A stretch of 64,000 nucleotides of DNA from Methanoculleus thermophilus (GTDB lineage Archaea; Halobacteriota; Methanomicrobia; Methanomicrobiales; Methanoculleaceae), in assembly GCF_001571405.1 (NCBI RefSeq), contig NZ_BCNX01000006.1, forward strand, positions 310,001 to 374,000, read 5' to 3'. Below are positions 28,099-36,718 of the stretch, in pieces; position 1 is the stretch's first letter; every line of letters begins with the position of its first letter. The notes beneath the pieces are model-generated. The model saw only the letters and a program-made list of their open reading frames with translations. It did no database searches and was not told where the DNA came from. The translations under genes were made by a program, and so were the position numbers.

Positions 28099-28581
28099 AT
28101 GGCGACCATAGGTGTTGTTGAGTTCCAAGTCGGGGGATCACTGTATGCCCTCGACATCCACCTCGCGCAGGAGATCGTCGAGATGATGCCGATCACGCCG
28201 GTGCCGAGAGCACCGCCCTACCTCGAAGGGATCATGAACCTCCGGGGCGAGATCACCAACATCATCAACCTCAGTCAGCTGCTGTGCCTCTCCGAACAGG
28301 AGAGGACCGAGAATCAGAAGATCATCGTTCTGGCTCCCGAGGCCTCCGGCGGGTCGAAGGTCGGGATCGTCGTCGACGACGTCCTTAGCGTCATCCAGGT
28401 CGCGGAGACGGACGTCGAACGGCTGGACGCAGCCATCTCAAGCCAGGCCTACATGAAGGGGATCATCAAACTTCAGGGCAGCGACGGGCTTGACCGGGAG
28501 AAGAAGGGCGAGAAAGACCTCGTCATCTGGATAGATATCCAGAAGGCCCTCGGGGATCTGGTGAACGATCGGGGTGCGTGA
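28099..28581 (+). CDS. cheW: Chemotaxis coupling protein CheW
   Basis: CheW links chemoreceptors to the kinase CheA. The protein of about 160 residues starts MATIGVVEFQVGGSLYALDI, followed by IVEMMPITPVPRAPPYLEGIMNLRGEI, the highly conserved CheW core, and GIVVDDVLSVIQV. The start at 28099 was chosen because it matches the family N-terminus; GTG 28090 would add three residues. It lies 15 nt downstream of the chemoreceptor and is probably co-transcribed. No CheA, CheB or CheR is in the window. Confidence 0.95.
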   Translation: MATIGVVEFQVGGSLYALDIHLAQEIVEMMPITPVPRAPPYLEGIMNLRGEITNIINLSQLLCLSEQERTENQKIIVLAPEASGGSKVGIVVDDVLSVIQVAETDVERLDAAISSQAYMKGIIKLQGSDGLDREKKGEKDLVIWIDIQKALGDLVNDRGA

Positions 28582-28710
28582 TGGAATGGGGTGGGGAAGG
28601 ACCGTCCTCCTCATCCTGGGGCACGCGGCCGGCCCTGAACCGTGCGGTGCTTTCCGCAAGACCCTTCTGATGCAAAGTTGCTTCTGTTATTTTAGCGAAA
28701 TACTGAGTTT

Positions 28711-29595
28711 TCAACGCCATTCCTCGAGCAGCCTTCGGATGAGTTCTCTCTTATCGGGCCTCCCGGCAGTGAGCGCCTGAAAATGCTCCTCGTAGATGGG
28801 TTTTTTCGCCGAATAAAACGTCCCGAGTGCGATAGGCGCTTCCCGGTCGTAGTTCCACTCACGTATCTTTGCAAGAGCGCTCTCGAACCGCCCCGTATCG
28901 ACATCCCCCTCCCGCAGTTCGTAGGTGTGCTTGTTGTAGTAATCGGTCAGATTGAAGTAGGTCGCGCAGATCTGGAGAACGTCGACGAACGAGAACCCCC
29001 TGTGCATGATCGCTTCTTTGAAGAGGCCTTTTAGGTGCTGGACCTTCTTTGTGTAGCCACGCGCGATGTGGGTCGCCCCGGCGGCGAGCATCACCTCTAG
29101 CGGGTTTATGGGATGCTCCGTGATCCCGCCGGGGGTGGAGCGCCCTTTAAACCCGGTGGGCGATGTCGGTGTGTACTGCCCTGTCGTCAGCCCGTAGACC
29201 CGGTTGTTGTGGACGATGACCGTGATGTCGCTGTTTCGTTTGGCTGCGAAGATGAGGTGGTCGAGCCCCTCGGCGTAGATATCCCCGTCCCCGACGTGAC
29301 AGATGACCTTTAAGTCCGGATTTGCCATCCGTATCCCGGTGGCCGCCGGGATCGAGCGGCCGTGGATGCCGTAGAAACTGTTGACGCCCAAGTAGTCGAC
29401 CAGTTTACCGTGACATCCGATCCCGCCGAGGAGGACGAAGTTCTCGAGAGGTATCCCTTCCTCCTCCGAGAGCTCGGCGATTGCCGACTTCATCATATGC
29501 TGGATCGAGAAGTTGCCGCACCCGGGGCACCAGGTGTTCTGGACCGGGGTGATGAGTTCCCCTGCCGTCTTTCCCGCAGGCTGTTTTGGTTTCAT
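28711..29595 (-). CDS. 2-oxoacid:ferredoxin oxidoreductase, beta subunit
   Basis: The beta subunit binds thiamine diphosphate and takes part in reversible conversion of a 2-oxoacid to acyl-CoA with ferredoxin; 2-oxoglutarate is the most likely substrate by similarity. The 294-residue protein has WCPGCGNFSIQHMM near residue 22, the GIGCHGKLVDY segment, the thiamine diphosphate motif in VGDGDIYAEGLDHLIFAAKR with NNRVYGLTTGQYTPTSP, and GFSFVDVLQICATY. It overlaps the alpha-subunit stop by 4 nt. No separate ferredoxin-like delta subunit is present, as in two-subunit enzymes. Confidence 0.93.
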   Translation of the reverse strand: MKPKQPAGKTAGELITPVQNTWCPGCGNFSIQHMMKSAIAELSEEEGIPLENFVLLGGIGCHGKLVDYLGVNSFYGIHGRSIPAATGIRMANPDLKVICHVGDGDIYAEGLDHLIFAAKRNSDITVIVHNNRVYGLTTGQYTPTSPTGFKGRSTPGGITEHPINPLEVMLAAGATHIARGYTKKVQHLKGLFKEAIMHRGFSFVDVLQICATYFNLTDYYNKHTYELREGDVDTGRFESALAKIREWNYDREAPIALGTFYSAKKPIYEEHFQALTAGRPDKRELIRRLLEEWR

Positions 29596-31250
29596 ACAAA
29601 GACCTCCGCAAGGCGCGCCTCGAGTTCATCAACCGCAAACGGCCGCCCGTCGTACTTCAGGATCGATCTCCCCGGGTCGAACCCATGCTGCCTGAGTAAT
29701 CGTGCGAGCTGGCCGGTGGCGTTATTCTCGACGCAGACGACCTTCCCCGCCCCGATCATCGCCTCCTTCCAGGCGCGGACGGGGAACGGGGCGAGCACCA
29801 GCGGCTGGACGACCCGAGCCTCGAAGGCCTCGGCAGCCTCGATGCACGCCCACTTCTCCGATCCCCAGCAGATGATCGTTTTCCCGGCGTCGCGTGCGCC
29901 GTATGTCCTCACGACCGGGTAGGCGCCCAGTTCCGCCGAGAGACTTGCACCCTTCTTGAGCATCTTCTCCCTCAGTCTCCGTGTCTGATCAGGCGCTTCC
30001 GTGGTGAACCCGGCCTCGTCGTGGGCGTAACTGTTCACCTTCACGACCGCGCCCTCCCGCCCCGGGAAGGCAAGCGGCGATACCCCCTCCTCGGTCAGTG
30101 CATAGCGGCTGTACTCTCCATTTCCATCCCAGAGCAGTGGTTCCTGGTCCGGGTGCGGGACGACGGCATCGATATCGAAGGAGAAGGCGCCTTCCGCGAG
30201 CGTCTTGTCGGTCAAGATAATAGAAGGCACCTGATACTTCCATGAGAGCATCAGAGCGGTCGCCGACCAGACGTAGGCTTCATCGAGGTCGCCCGGAGCG
30301 ACGACGAGTCGGGGGAACTCTCCCTGGCCTGCGTTCAGGATAAAGTGGAGTTCGGTCTGGGCAGTGTAGGTGGGGAGGCCTGTGCTCGGGCCGGGGCGTT
30401 GCCCCATCACGATCGTCACCGGGAGTTCCGCCATCCCGGCAAGGGAGAGCCCCTCGGTCATCAGGCAGAACCCGCCGCCAGATGTACCGACCGCAGCCTT
30501 CTTTCCGGCGTAGGCAAGGCCAAGGGCCATCATGACGACGCTGATCTCGTTTTCCGGGTGGAGGACCTTGATAGAGAGGTCCTCCGCCCGTTCCGCAAGG
30601 AAGTGGAGGAGGTTTGACGTCGGGGTCATCGGGTAGGCGATATAGGTATCTAGCCCGCCGTGGACGAGCCCAAGCCCCGTGACCTCGTTTCCGGTCAGGA
30701 CGGGAAGCGTCGGAGCACCGAGCGGTTCGACGGAGAAGACGGTTTCCACGGCATCGTAGCCCCGGCCGGCGACCCGGAGGTTTGCCTCCAGGTGCTTTTC
30801 CGGGACGGCGGCGCGGAGGACATCCTCAAGGACCTCTCGGCCGATGCCCGCCGTCCGCGCGAGGGCACCGAGCATCGCGGAGTTCTTGGTGATCGGGGGC
30901 GCTTTCTCCTCTTCGATTATTCTATCGAGCGGGAGGCCCTGGCCTATCCCTTTTGCCACCTGAGAGGCGTCGTAGATGACTGTCGTGCCTTCGTGGATCC
31001 GTTCCCGGTGGGTCTCAATGCCGTTCTGGTCGAAGGCGAGAAGGATATCGACCCGGGTACGGTGTGCTCCGATTGCCTTATCCGAAGCGCGGATGATCGC
31101 GAAGTTATGCCCGCCGCGGATGAGCGATGGGTAATCGAAATACATGTAGGTGCGGTATCCGAGCCGTGAGAAGAGGCGGGCAATGGAGAGGCCTGCCGTG
31201 TTGATTCCTTCGCCGGCCTTGCCGCCGATCAGTACCGAGTATTCGCTCAT
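29592..31250 (-). CDS. 2-oxoacid:ferredoxin oxidoreductase, fused gamma-alpha subunit
   Basis: The protein of about 552 residues has an N-terminal gamma domain (residues 1-180, starting MSEYSVLIGGKAGEGINTAG) joined to the alpha subunit's pyrimidine-binding domain (about 190-550), with YIAYPMTPTSNLLHFLAE, HPENEISVVMMALGLAYAG and GTSGGGFCLMTEGLSLAG. This gamma-alpha fusion is normal for 2-oxoglutarate-type enzymes. ATG 31250 fits the family start; the frame is open to 31343 but that part is arginine/proline-rich. A TATA box ATCTATATACCC (about 31292-31281) lies upstream with a leader of only about 12 nt. In methanogens such enzymes feed the incomplete reductive TCA pathway. Confidence 0.93.
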   Translation of the reverse strand: MSEYSVLIGGKAGEGINTAGLSIARLFSRLGYRTYMYFDYPSLIRGGHNFAIIRASDKAIGAHRTRVDILLAFDQNGIETHRERIHEGTTVIYDASQVAKGIGQGLPLDRIIEEEKAPPITKNSAMLGALARTAGIGREVLEDVLRAAVPEKHLEANLRVAGRGYDAVETVFSVEPLGAPTLPVLTGNEVTGLGLVHGGLDTYIAYPMTPTSNLLHFLAERAEDLSIKVLHPENEISVVMMALGLAYAGKKAAVGTSGGGFCLMTEGLSLAGMAELPVTIVMGQRPGPSTGLPTYTAQTELHFILNAGQGEFPRLVVAPGDLDEAYVWSATALMLSWKYQVPSIILTDKTLAEGAFSFDIDAVVPHPDQEPLLWDGNGEYSRYALTEEGVSPLAFPGREGAVVKVNSYAHDEAGFTTEAPDQTRRLREKMLKKGASLSAELGAYPVVRTYGARDAGKTIICWGSEKWACIEAAEAFEARVVQPLVLAPFPVRAWKEAMIGAGKVVCVENNATGQLARLLRQHGFDPGRSILKYDGRPFAVDELEARLAEVFV

Positions 31251-31390
31251 GGTATTCGAGTGTGGCGTACCGCGGTTGCGGGTATATAGATTGTGCCTCC
31301 GGGGAAGAGGGGCATGAGGGCTGCGGGGCAGCAAAGGACGCAAAAAGGAATGGGCGGCAACCTTCGCCCCTCACGTCCATCATGGTACCC

Positions 31391-32137
31391 TTACCGCACA
31401 ATCGGCGACGCTGTCTTATCGAAGGGGTTTGAACGCACGGCAAGCGAGAAGAGGTAGGGATAGTTCTTCTGGAGGTATTCCATGTAATTGAGCCATTCTC
31501 CTATGAGCAGGCTGTATGCCCGCTTGATGTCCACGGTGAGGTGGGCAATATCGGTCTGTGGGAGAGCGGAAAAGTCGCCCCGGCGTTCGAGTTCCTCGGT
31601 CAGGTGGAATACAGCCCGGAGGAGGTTGGTGAATGACTCGTGCTCCAGGAGGACAGGGTTCTCAAGCAGCCGCAGAAGGAATCCACGCCGCTCTGTAAGG
31701 TAACGGCAGAGTTCTTCAAGATTCGCGGCCCCGACGGAAAGGTTGCAACGATGGCTGCGAAGACGGTCGCGCACGCGCGAGAACCTCTCCGGCGTCCAGG
31801 CCTCCGTTACGATGAGTTCCTGCCTTATCTCCTCTAGATCTCGGTCGTGTTCCGAGAGGGAGGTGAGGAGTCCGGAGCCGACCTCCGAAAAGAATGCCCC
31901 GATGACCATATTCATCTTCTCCAACCGTTCGCGTTTGGCCCGAATGCTTAAAAGCTGGTTTAAGATGAGCGTCACAAGAAGGACATTGATCGGTAGAAAA
32001 CCGAGGGCGTTGAAGATATACTGGTAGGTATTCTGGGGATCTCCGAGCAGGAGGTCTTTTACGACGTATATCACGACCGAAGAAGCAACCAGGATGATCC
32101 CGAGCCGTACTTCCCAGGTCCTAAGACTGAGATGCAT
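31391..32137 (-). CDS. Membrane-anchored protein of unknown function
   Basis: I do not recognise a family. The 248-residue protein has two membrane helices near the N-terminus (LGIILVASSVVIYVVKDLLL and ALGFLPINVLLVTLILNQLL), followed by about 170 residues of soluble, strongly helical and charged sequence with heptad-like leucines, probably cytoplasmic. The order suggests a sensor or scaffold with a coiled-coil domain. It lies alone between korA and the epimerase gene on the same strand, with gaps of 140 and 54 nt. Confidence 0.7.
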   Translation of the reverse strand: MHLSLRTWEVRLGIILVASSVVIYVVKDLLLGDPQNTYQYIFNALGFLPINVLLVTLILNQLLSIRAKRERLEKMNMVIGAFFSEVGSGLLTSLSEHDRDLEEIRQELIVTEAWTPERFSRVRDRLRSHRCNLSVGAANLEELCRYLTERRGFLLRLLENPVLLEHESFTNLLRAVFHLTEELERRGDFSALPQTDIAHLTVDIKRAYSLLIGEWLNYMEYLQKNYPYLFSLAVRSNPFDKTASPIVR

Positions 32138-32191
32138 GATTTAGAGAAAGTACGACTGCCGGGAAAATAATGGTTGGGCCCCGGGCAGCCT

Positions 32192-33325
32192 TCAAACGTG
32201 GAGGCGCGATGACGCCGGAGTCTTGAGGTGCAGCTTGGGCCTTTGCAGGCCTGCAATCTCTCCTCGAACCCAGGCGACGAGATCGAGCAGCCCCTCCTCA
32301 AGGGAGACCTTCGGCTCGTAGCCGAGGGCCTCCCGGGCACGGCTGATATCTGCAAAGCAGTGGCGGACGTCACCGACCCGGGCGGTCCCCATGATCTCGG
32401 GCGCAAGGTACTCTCGTCCGGTTATCGTTGCAAGGAGGTCGACGACGGTCCGGAACGTATGAGGGCGGCCGCTCCCTATGTTGAACGTCTCATAGGCAGC
32501 TCCTGGCGACTCCAGGGCCAGGCGGAAGGCGCGTGCCGCGTCGTAAACGCTCACAAAGTCGCGCTGCTGGTATCCGTCCTCAAAGAGGCGCACAGGAAGC
32601 CCCTGGAGGAGACGGGATGCATATTCGGTCAGCATGCCGGAGTACGGGCTGGCATAACCCTGATGCGGTCCATAGATGGGAAAGAGTCTGAGGATGGTCG
32701 TCGGAATGCCGTATGCCTCGCCGATCATCCTGCACATCTCCTCCTGGTTGTACTTGGAGACGGCATAGATCGAGAGTGGTGATGCTTCTTTCGTCTCCGG
32801 TGTGGGAAGGGGATAGATCACTTCGCCGTCAGGGCTCCGGGGTTCCCAGTTTCCCTTTGCAATATCCTTGGGCGAGCGCCTGATCTTCGGGTAGACGGTG
32901 CCGTTGTACGAACAGTACAGGCCTTCTCCGTAGACGGCAGAGCTTGAGGCGACGATGAGCCGCTCGATGGGATGGTCGAGCAAGGCCTCGAGGAGGACGG
33001 CTGTCCCGATGGTGTTGACGCTCGTATACTTCTCAATCCGGCACATGCTCGGCCGTTCTCCAACGACCGCCGCAAGATGGATGACGGCATCCACCCCCTC
33101 CAGGGCCTCCTGCAGATGCTGTGGGTCACGTATATCCCCGACGAGGACTTCGGCCCGCCCATCAAGATGGCCGGGAGGCTGCCTGTCTGGACCGTGCACC
33201 TGCGGCGTCAGGTTGTCAAGGATCCGGACATGATAGCCGTGCTGTAGCAGTTCCGTCGTGAGATGTGAGCCGATGAATCCAGCCCCACCGGTGATGAGGA
33301 GGGTTGGATTTGTGTCCGTATGCAT
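32192..33325 (-). CDS. NAD-dependent sugar-nucleotide epimerase/dehydratase
   Basis: An extended SDR enzyme of 377 residues that probably changes a nucleotide sugar for a surface glycan. It has ITGGAGFIGSHL at residues 10-21 for NAD, the SSSAVYGEG catalytic serine region, YAVSKYNQEE with the YxxxK catalytic pair, and RLFPIYGPHQGYASPYSG and FNIGSGRPHTFRTVVD typical of UDP-glucose 4-epimerase-like members. An extra stretch between the Ser and Tyr (about 145-185) distinguishes it from plain GalE. The exact sugar is not known. An AT-rich TATA region and the palindrome TTATCGCGATAA lie just upstream. Confidence 0.88.
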   Translation of the reverse strand: MHTDTNPTLLITGGAGFIGSHLTTELLQHGYHVRILDNLTPQVHGPDRQPPGHLDGRAEVLVGDIRDPQHLQEALEGVDAVIHLAAVVGERPSMCRIEKYTSVNTIGTAVLLEALLDHPIERLIVASSSAVYGEGLYCSYNGTVYPKIRRSPKDIAKGNWEPRSPDGEVIYPLPTPETKEASPLSIYAVSKYNQEEMCRMIGEAYGIPTTILRLFPIYGPHQGYASPYSGMLTEYASRLLQGLPVRLFEDGYQQRDFVSVYDAARAFRLALESPGAAYETFNIGSGRPHTFRTVVDLLATITGREYLAPEIMGTARVGDVRHCFADISRAREALGYEPKVSLEEGLLDLVAWVRGEIAGLQRPKLHLKTPASSRLHV

Positions 33326-33365
33326 GGTATATCAGGGAGACCTGACGCGCTCTTTACATTAAATA

Positions 33366-33377
33366 TTATCGCGATAA
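33366..33377. promoter_or_regulatory. 12-bp palindrome upstream of the epimerase gene
   Basis: TTATCGCGATAA is a perfect 12-bp palindrome about 40 bp before the epimerase start (33325), next to a long AT-rich tract (33378-33397) that holds the likely TATA box. Its place fits an operator near the transcription start. No regulator is known; chance occurrence in an AT-rich promoter is possible. Confidence 0.4.
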
Positions 33378-33416
33378 ATAAATAAATTTAAAAATTGGTG
33401 ATTGGATGGATCCTCC

Positions 33417-33459
33417 CCTCCAGAGTTCTTGATTCCCGATCAATCAAGCGCTCTGGAGG
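33417..33459. terminator. Long near-perfect hairpin between gltB-like and epimerase genes
   Basis: The 43-nt sequence folds as CCTCCAGAG-tt-CTTGATT-cccgatc-AATCAAG-cg-CTCTGGAGG: 9-bp and 7-bp stems separated by a 2x2 internal loop and capped by 7 nt. It lies 60 nt after the stop of the GltB-like gene and before the promoter of the epimerase gene. On the minus strand a T-rich stretch follows about 15-20 nt later, so it may end or protect the GltB-like transcript. It could also be a protein-binding cruciform. Confidence 0.5.
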
Positions 33460-33519
33460 TGGTCTGCGCCCATTGCGTGGTATGGACGTTTATCGGTGCT
33501 GCTGGTGCTGATGTGTAAC

Positions 33520-35109
33520 TTATGAGTCGAGGATTGCCTCGGCGGCGTCGCGGTAGGCCCGCATTACGTATGGGATGCCGGAGACTGCTTCCGCCTCTTC
33601 GGTCAGGGCCATCAGATCGTTCCGGGAGATTGTCTTGAGGCTGAAGTTCCGCGTCCCGGCCATGATCTGCTGCAGTCCGGTCCTGAACTTCTGGGTGTAG
33701 GTGTAGACCCCCACCGCTCCGAGCGGGATCTCGTCGATACGGTCGGGGTACCTCTCCTTGAGCTGCTCGTAGCAGACGAAGATCTCCTCTTTTGTGCGGC
33801 CGTACTTCGAGACGGTCTTTGGGAGCTCGCCGGCTTCGAGCCACTTCGCAATATTCTTCCCGACCATGCCGGGGATCATGAGGGCACGGCCCATACAGAC
33901 GGCCTTGGTGTAGGGGCTCCCCATGGCGAGCGCCTTAAAGACGTTTGCCTCATCCGAAAACCCGCCGGCGATGGCGATGTCCGGAACCCGGATGCCCCGT
34001 TCCCGAAGCCGTTCGGCGAACTGGTAGGCGAGGGACTCGATGTAGAAGGTCGGTATCCCCCACTCGTTCATCATCGGCCAGGGGCTCATCCCGGTGCCGC
34101 CGGGTGCGCCGTCGATGGTGAGGAGGTCAATCTTCGCCTCGGCTCCGTACCGAAGGGCCATCGCGAGTTCGACGGCCGAGTAGGCGCCTGTCTTGAGGGT
34201 AACCCGCTTAAACCCGATATCCCGGAGCCGGTCGACCTCCTCAAGGAACCCCTCCCGGGTGACGAAACCGAGACGCGAGTGCCTCTCGAACTCCTTTATG
34301 GCCCCGTTCCGGAAGGCTGCCTGCACTTCGTGGATCCCCGGATCGGGGAGGACGACGTAGCCGCGATCTTTTAGCTGATTCGCCCGGTCGAGGTTGCCGA
34401 CCTTGATCTCGCCGCCGATACACTTTGCACCCTGGCCCCACTTCAACTCGATCGTCTCCAGGTTGTGCTTTGACGAGACGTACTCGGCGGTCCCAAGCCT
34501 TGTATCCTCCACGTTCATCTGTACCAGGAGTTCGCCGTACTTGTCGTGGAACTGCCGGTAGGTCTTGATACGGCGGTCCATCTCGGGCGACTTGCTGATC
34601 TTTCCGGTGTGGTCAAGTTCGAGCCCGGGGTCGACACCACAGACGTTCTCTCCGCAAACGAGGGTGATGCCCGATATGGCGGCTCCGATAGCGAAGTGCT
34701 CCCAGTTTGCCCGGGCACTCTCGGTCGACCCGAGCGCCCCGGTGAAGACGGGGACCCGCATCGGGACCTTGATACTCCATCCATACTCTGTCCTGGTATC
34801 AACATCCGGGAAGAGTGCGGTGTCCGGGCCGGCCTCGATACCCTCCGGCAGCCCTTTTGCACCCCTGGCATAGCCCTGGATGTTCAGGTGCGAGTAGTCG
34901 ACCGGATAGTTCTTGTCCGCACCAGCGGTGATCTCCCCGTACGGGCCGGGATAGAGGACCTCCCTGCCCCGGAAGGAGGAGAGCCAGATCTCACAGGATC
35001 CCTTGCAGCCGTCGACGCACCGGCTGCAGATGCCTGACATGGGCACGACATCCCGGGAGCGGTTGCTCGTTCCAGTCGCGTCGTTGGCGTTCGGTCTTCG
35101 TAGGTTCAT
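33520..35109 (-). CDS. FMN-binding glutamate synthase-like protein
   Basis: The 529-residue protein corresponds to the FMN/glutamate synthase domain of archaeal GltB, without the amidotransferase domain. It has an N-terminal cysteine cluster (GICSRCVDGCKGSCEIW) that may bind an iron-sulfur cluster, followed by the barrel with VKVGNLDRANQLKD-type, LTIDGAPGGTGMSPWPMMNE and AIAGGFSDEANVFKALAMG segments. Family members may assimilate ammonia or act as FMN oxidoreductases; the methanogen form is usually separate from the other subunits. Its TATA-like element (about 35149-35138) is AT-rich, with a leader near 30 nt. Confidence 0.87.
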   Translation of the reverse strand: MNLRRPNANDATGTSNRSRDVVPMSGICSRCVDGCKGSCEIWLSSFRGREVLYPGPYGEITAGADKNYPVDYSHLNIQGYARGAKGLPEGIEAGPDTALFPDVDTRTEYGWSIKVPMRVPVFTGALGSTESARANWEHFAIGAAISGITLVCGENVCGVDPGLELDHTGKISKSPEMDRRIKTYRQFHDKYGELLVQMNVEDTRLGTAEYVSSKHNLETIELKWGQGAKCIGGEIKVGNLDRANQLKDRGYVVLPDPGIHEVQAAFRNGAIKEFERHSRLGFVTREGFLEEVDRLRDIGFKRVTLKTGAYSAVELAMALRYGAEAKIDLLTIDGAPGGTGMSPWPMMNEWGIPTFYIESLAYQFAERLRERGIRVPDIAIAGGFSDEANVFKALAMGSPYTKAVCMGRALMIPGMVGKNIAKWLEAGELPKTVSKYGRTKEEIFVCYEQLKERYPDRIDEIPLGAVGVYTYTQKFRTGLQQIMAGTRNFSLKTISRNDLMALTEEAEAVSGIPYVMRAYRDAAEAILDS

Positions 35110-35281
35110 CGTTGCACCTGATGTGGATAGAAGTTTCCTTCCAATAATTATAAATCTTTCTATTGCCCGATCCGGGACAACTTCCTGATGTCTTTTTGGT
35201 CACTATTCGAGGTCGGGATCTCCATAAACCAGGCATTTTTATACAATATTCCGGGAAATTTGTCGCGGACCTTACGAAACT

Positions 35282-35791
35282 ATGAAATATCATGATGCGC
35301 ATGATCGGATCATGAACTTCAGGTTGCTATCCGCTCTGATCGTTCTGCTGCTCGCGTTCTCGTTTGGCGCTGCCTGTACGGGAGCTGGCAGTGACGTCGG
35401 GCCGTCCCCGACTGAGACTACCCCGATTGAGACTCCCGGGAGTACGGCAACGCCTGTCTCCACATCAACAGTCTCGCTGACACCCGGTCCGACGCAGACG
35501 ATGCCGCCGGGAAAAGAGGTTGAGTTCCAGATTACGGGCGGATTCCCCTCACGGGTTACGAATGATCTCTACATCGCGTTCCGCGGCGGTGCAGGGAAGA
35601 CCTTCGTAAAGAGCATCGACGTGCGTGTGACTAAGTCGACCGGGGAGGTCGTCACCGATAGCCTGCAGCCGATCACCGGCGAAGAACTGATCATCCAGAA
35701 CGCAAAAGGAGAGAACCGGGTTGAGATTACCATCTCTCTCATCACGGGCGGTTCCTACAAGGTTATAGATCAGATTGCAGTGGTTCCGTAA
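35282..35791 (+). CDS. Secreted lipoprotein with Thr/Pro-rich linker
   Basis: The protein is exported: residues 11-33 form a signal sequence ending AFSFGAAC, a lipobox whose Cys would carry a lipid anchor. A Thr/Ser/Pro-rich linker (about 35-80), common in methanogen surface proteins, follows. The C-terminal 90 residues look like a beta-sandwich (EVEFQITGGFPSRV, IAFRGGAGKTFVKSIDVRV). The family and function are not recognised. Start 35282 follows a TTTTTATAC TATA box (about 35236-35244); ATG 35312 is an alternative that places the signal sequence at the very start. Confidence 0.75.
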   Translation: MKYHDAHDRIMNFRLLSALIVLLLAFSFGAACTGAGSDVGPSPTETTPIETPGSTATPVSTSTVSLTPGPTQTMPPGKEVEFQITGGFPSRVTNDLYIAFRGGAGKTFVKSIDVRVTKSTGEVVTDSLQPITGEELIIQNAKGENRVEITISLITGGSYKVIDQIAVVP

Positions 35792-35799
35792 CACTCTCG

Positions 35800-35818
35800 C
35801 CTCTTTTTTCTAAAAAGG
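35800..35818. terminator. Bidirectional T/A-rich terminator
   Basis: Between the convergent lipoprotein and arfC genes lies CCTCTTTTTTCTAAAAAGG. It gives a T-run on both strands and a weak AAAAAG/CTTTTT pairing. Archaeal transcription often ends at such T-rich tracts. Confidence 0.45.
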
Positions 35819-35840
35819 CGACCCTCCGGTAGAGATCTCC

Positions 35841-36521
35841 TTACCTATTCTCGACGCTCCACCGTATCAGGAGACCGTCATCGAGCTGAACGGCCTCGAT
35901 CAGGCGCAGTCGCGCAAAGTCTGCTTCCCGGAGAAAACCCTCTCCGTCGGCAGGCGTGGGGGCGTCCTTTCCGCCGATGACGATGTTGCCGATGAATGTC
36001 TGGAGTTCATCGACAAGCCCCTGCTCAAAGAGTCCCCAGATCAGGGTCCCGCCCCCCTCGACCATCAAGCGTCGGACGCCCTGCCGGTATAGTTCCTCAA
36101 GCAGGGCTTGGAGATCGACCGAATCTTCGCCGGTGACGACGACGGTGGCGTGCTCTCTCAAGGCCTCTACCCGCTCTCGGGGCGCCTTGCGTGAGACGGC
36201 GATGATACGCTTACCGGTTCCCTTGTGGAGGATATCCGCATCGAGCGGTGTCCGTGCTGCACTATCCACCACGACGCGGATGGGATGCTCGTCTTTTCCT
36301 CCCGCTCTTCGCTCGGCACGGAGGTCCGGGGATTTGACGGTGAGCGAGGGGTTATCCGCAAGCACGGTACCGATGCCGACCATAATGGCATCACTCGCCG
36401 CTTTGATCCTGTCGACGCGTGAAAAATCCTCAGTTCCCGAGATCTTGACCTGTCGTCGCTCTTTTGTTGATATCTTCCCATCCGCGCTCATGGCGATGTT
36501 AACAAAGACAAACGGGCGCAT
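35841..36521 (-). CDS. arfC: 2,5-diamino-6-ribosylamino-pyrimidinone 5'-phosphate reductase
   Basis: ArfC reduces the ribosyl side chain to ribityl early in archaeal riboflavin and F420 synthesis, using NADPH. The 226-residue protein is the single-domain RibD-C/Rib7 type. It starts with the family pattern FVNIAMSADGKISTKERRQ, has ADAIMVGIGTVLADNPSLTV near residue 45, VVVDSAARTP, and VEGGGTLIWGLFEQGLVDEL near residue 155. The start at 36521 matches the family. It converges with the upstream lipoprotein gene and is otherwise isolated. Confidence 0.93.
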   Translation of the reverse strand: MRPFVFVNIAMSADGKISTKERRQVKISGTEDFSRVDRIKAASDAIMVGIGTVLADNPSLTVKSPDLRAERRAGGKDEHPIRVVVDSAARTPLDADILHKGTGKRIIAVSRKAPRERVEALREHATVVVTGEDSVDLQALLEELYRQGVRRLMVEGGGTLIWGLFEQGLVDELQTFIGNIVIGGKDAPTPADGEGFLREADFARLRLIEAVQLDDGLLIRWSVENR

Positions 36522-36718
36522 ATTTTAGGGTTAAACGACGATCTTCATATTCTCTCCTCTTTGGTCTTTTCTGCCAAATCCTCTCTTTTTTGCAAAATCG
36601 AGGGACTCTGTATTACAGAAGACCGAGTGGTATCTCCCCATTTTTATGAATGGTCTCTATCCATTGCTTCAAATTCCGAATGGTATATAGCCTCGTTCGA
36701 TAAAACCTTGTACTTCGC

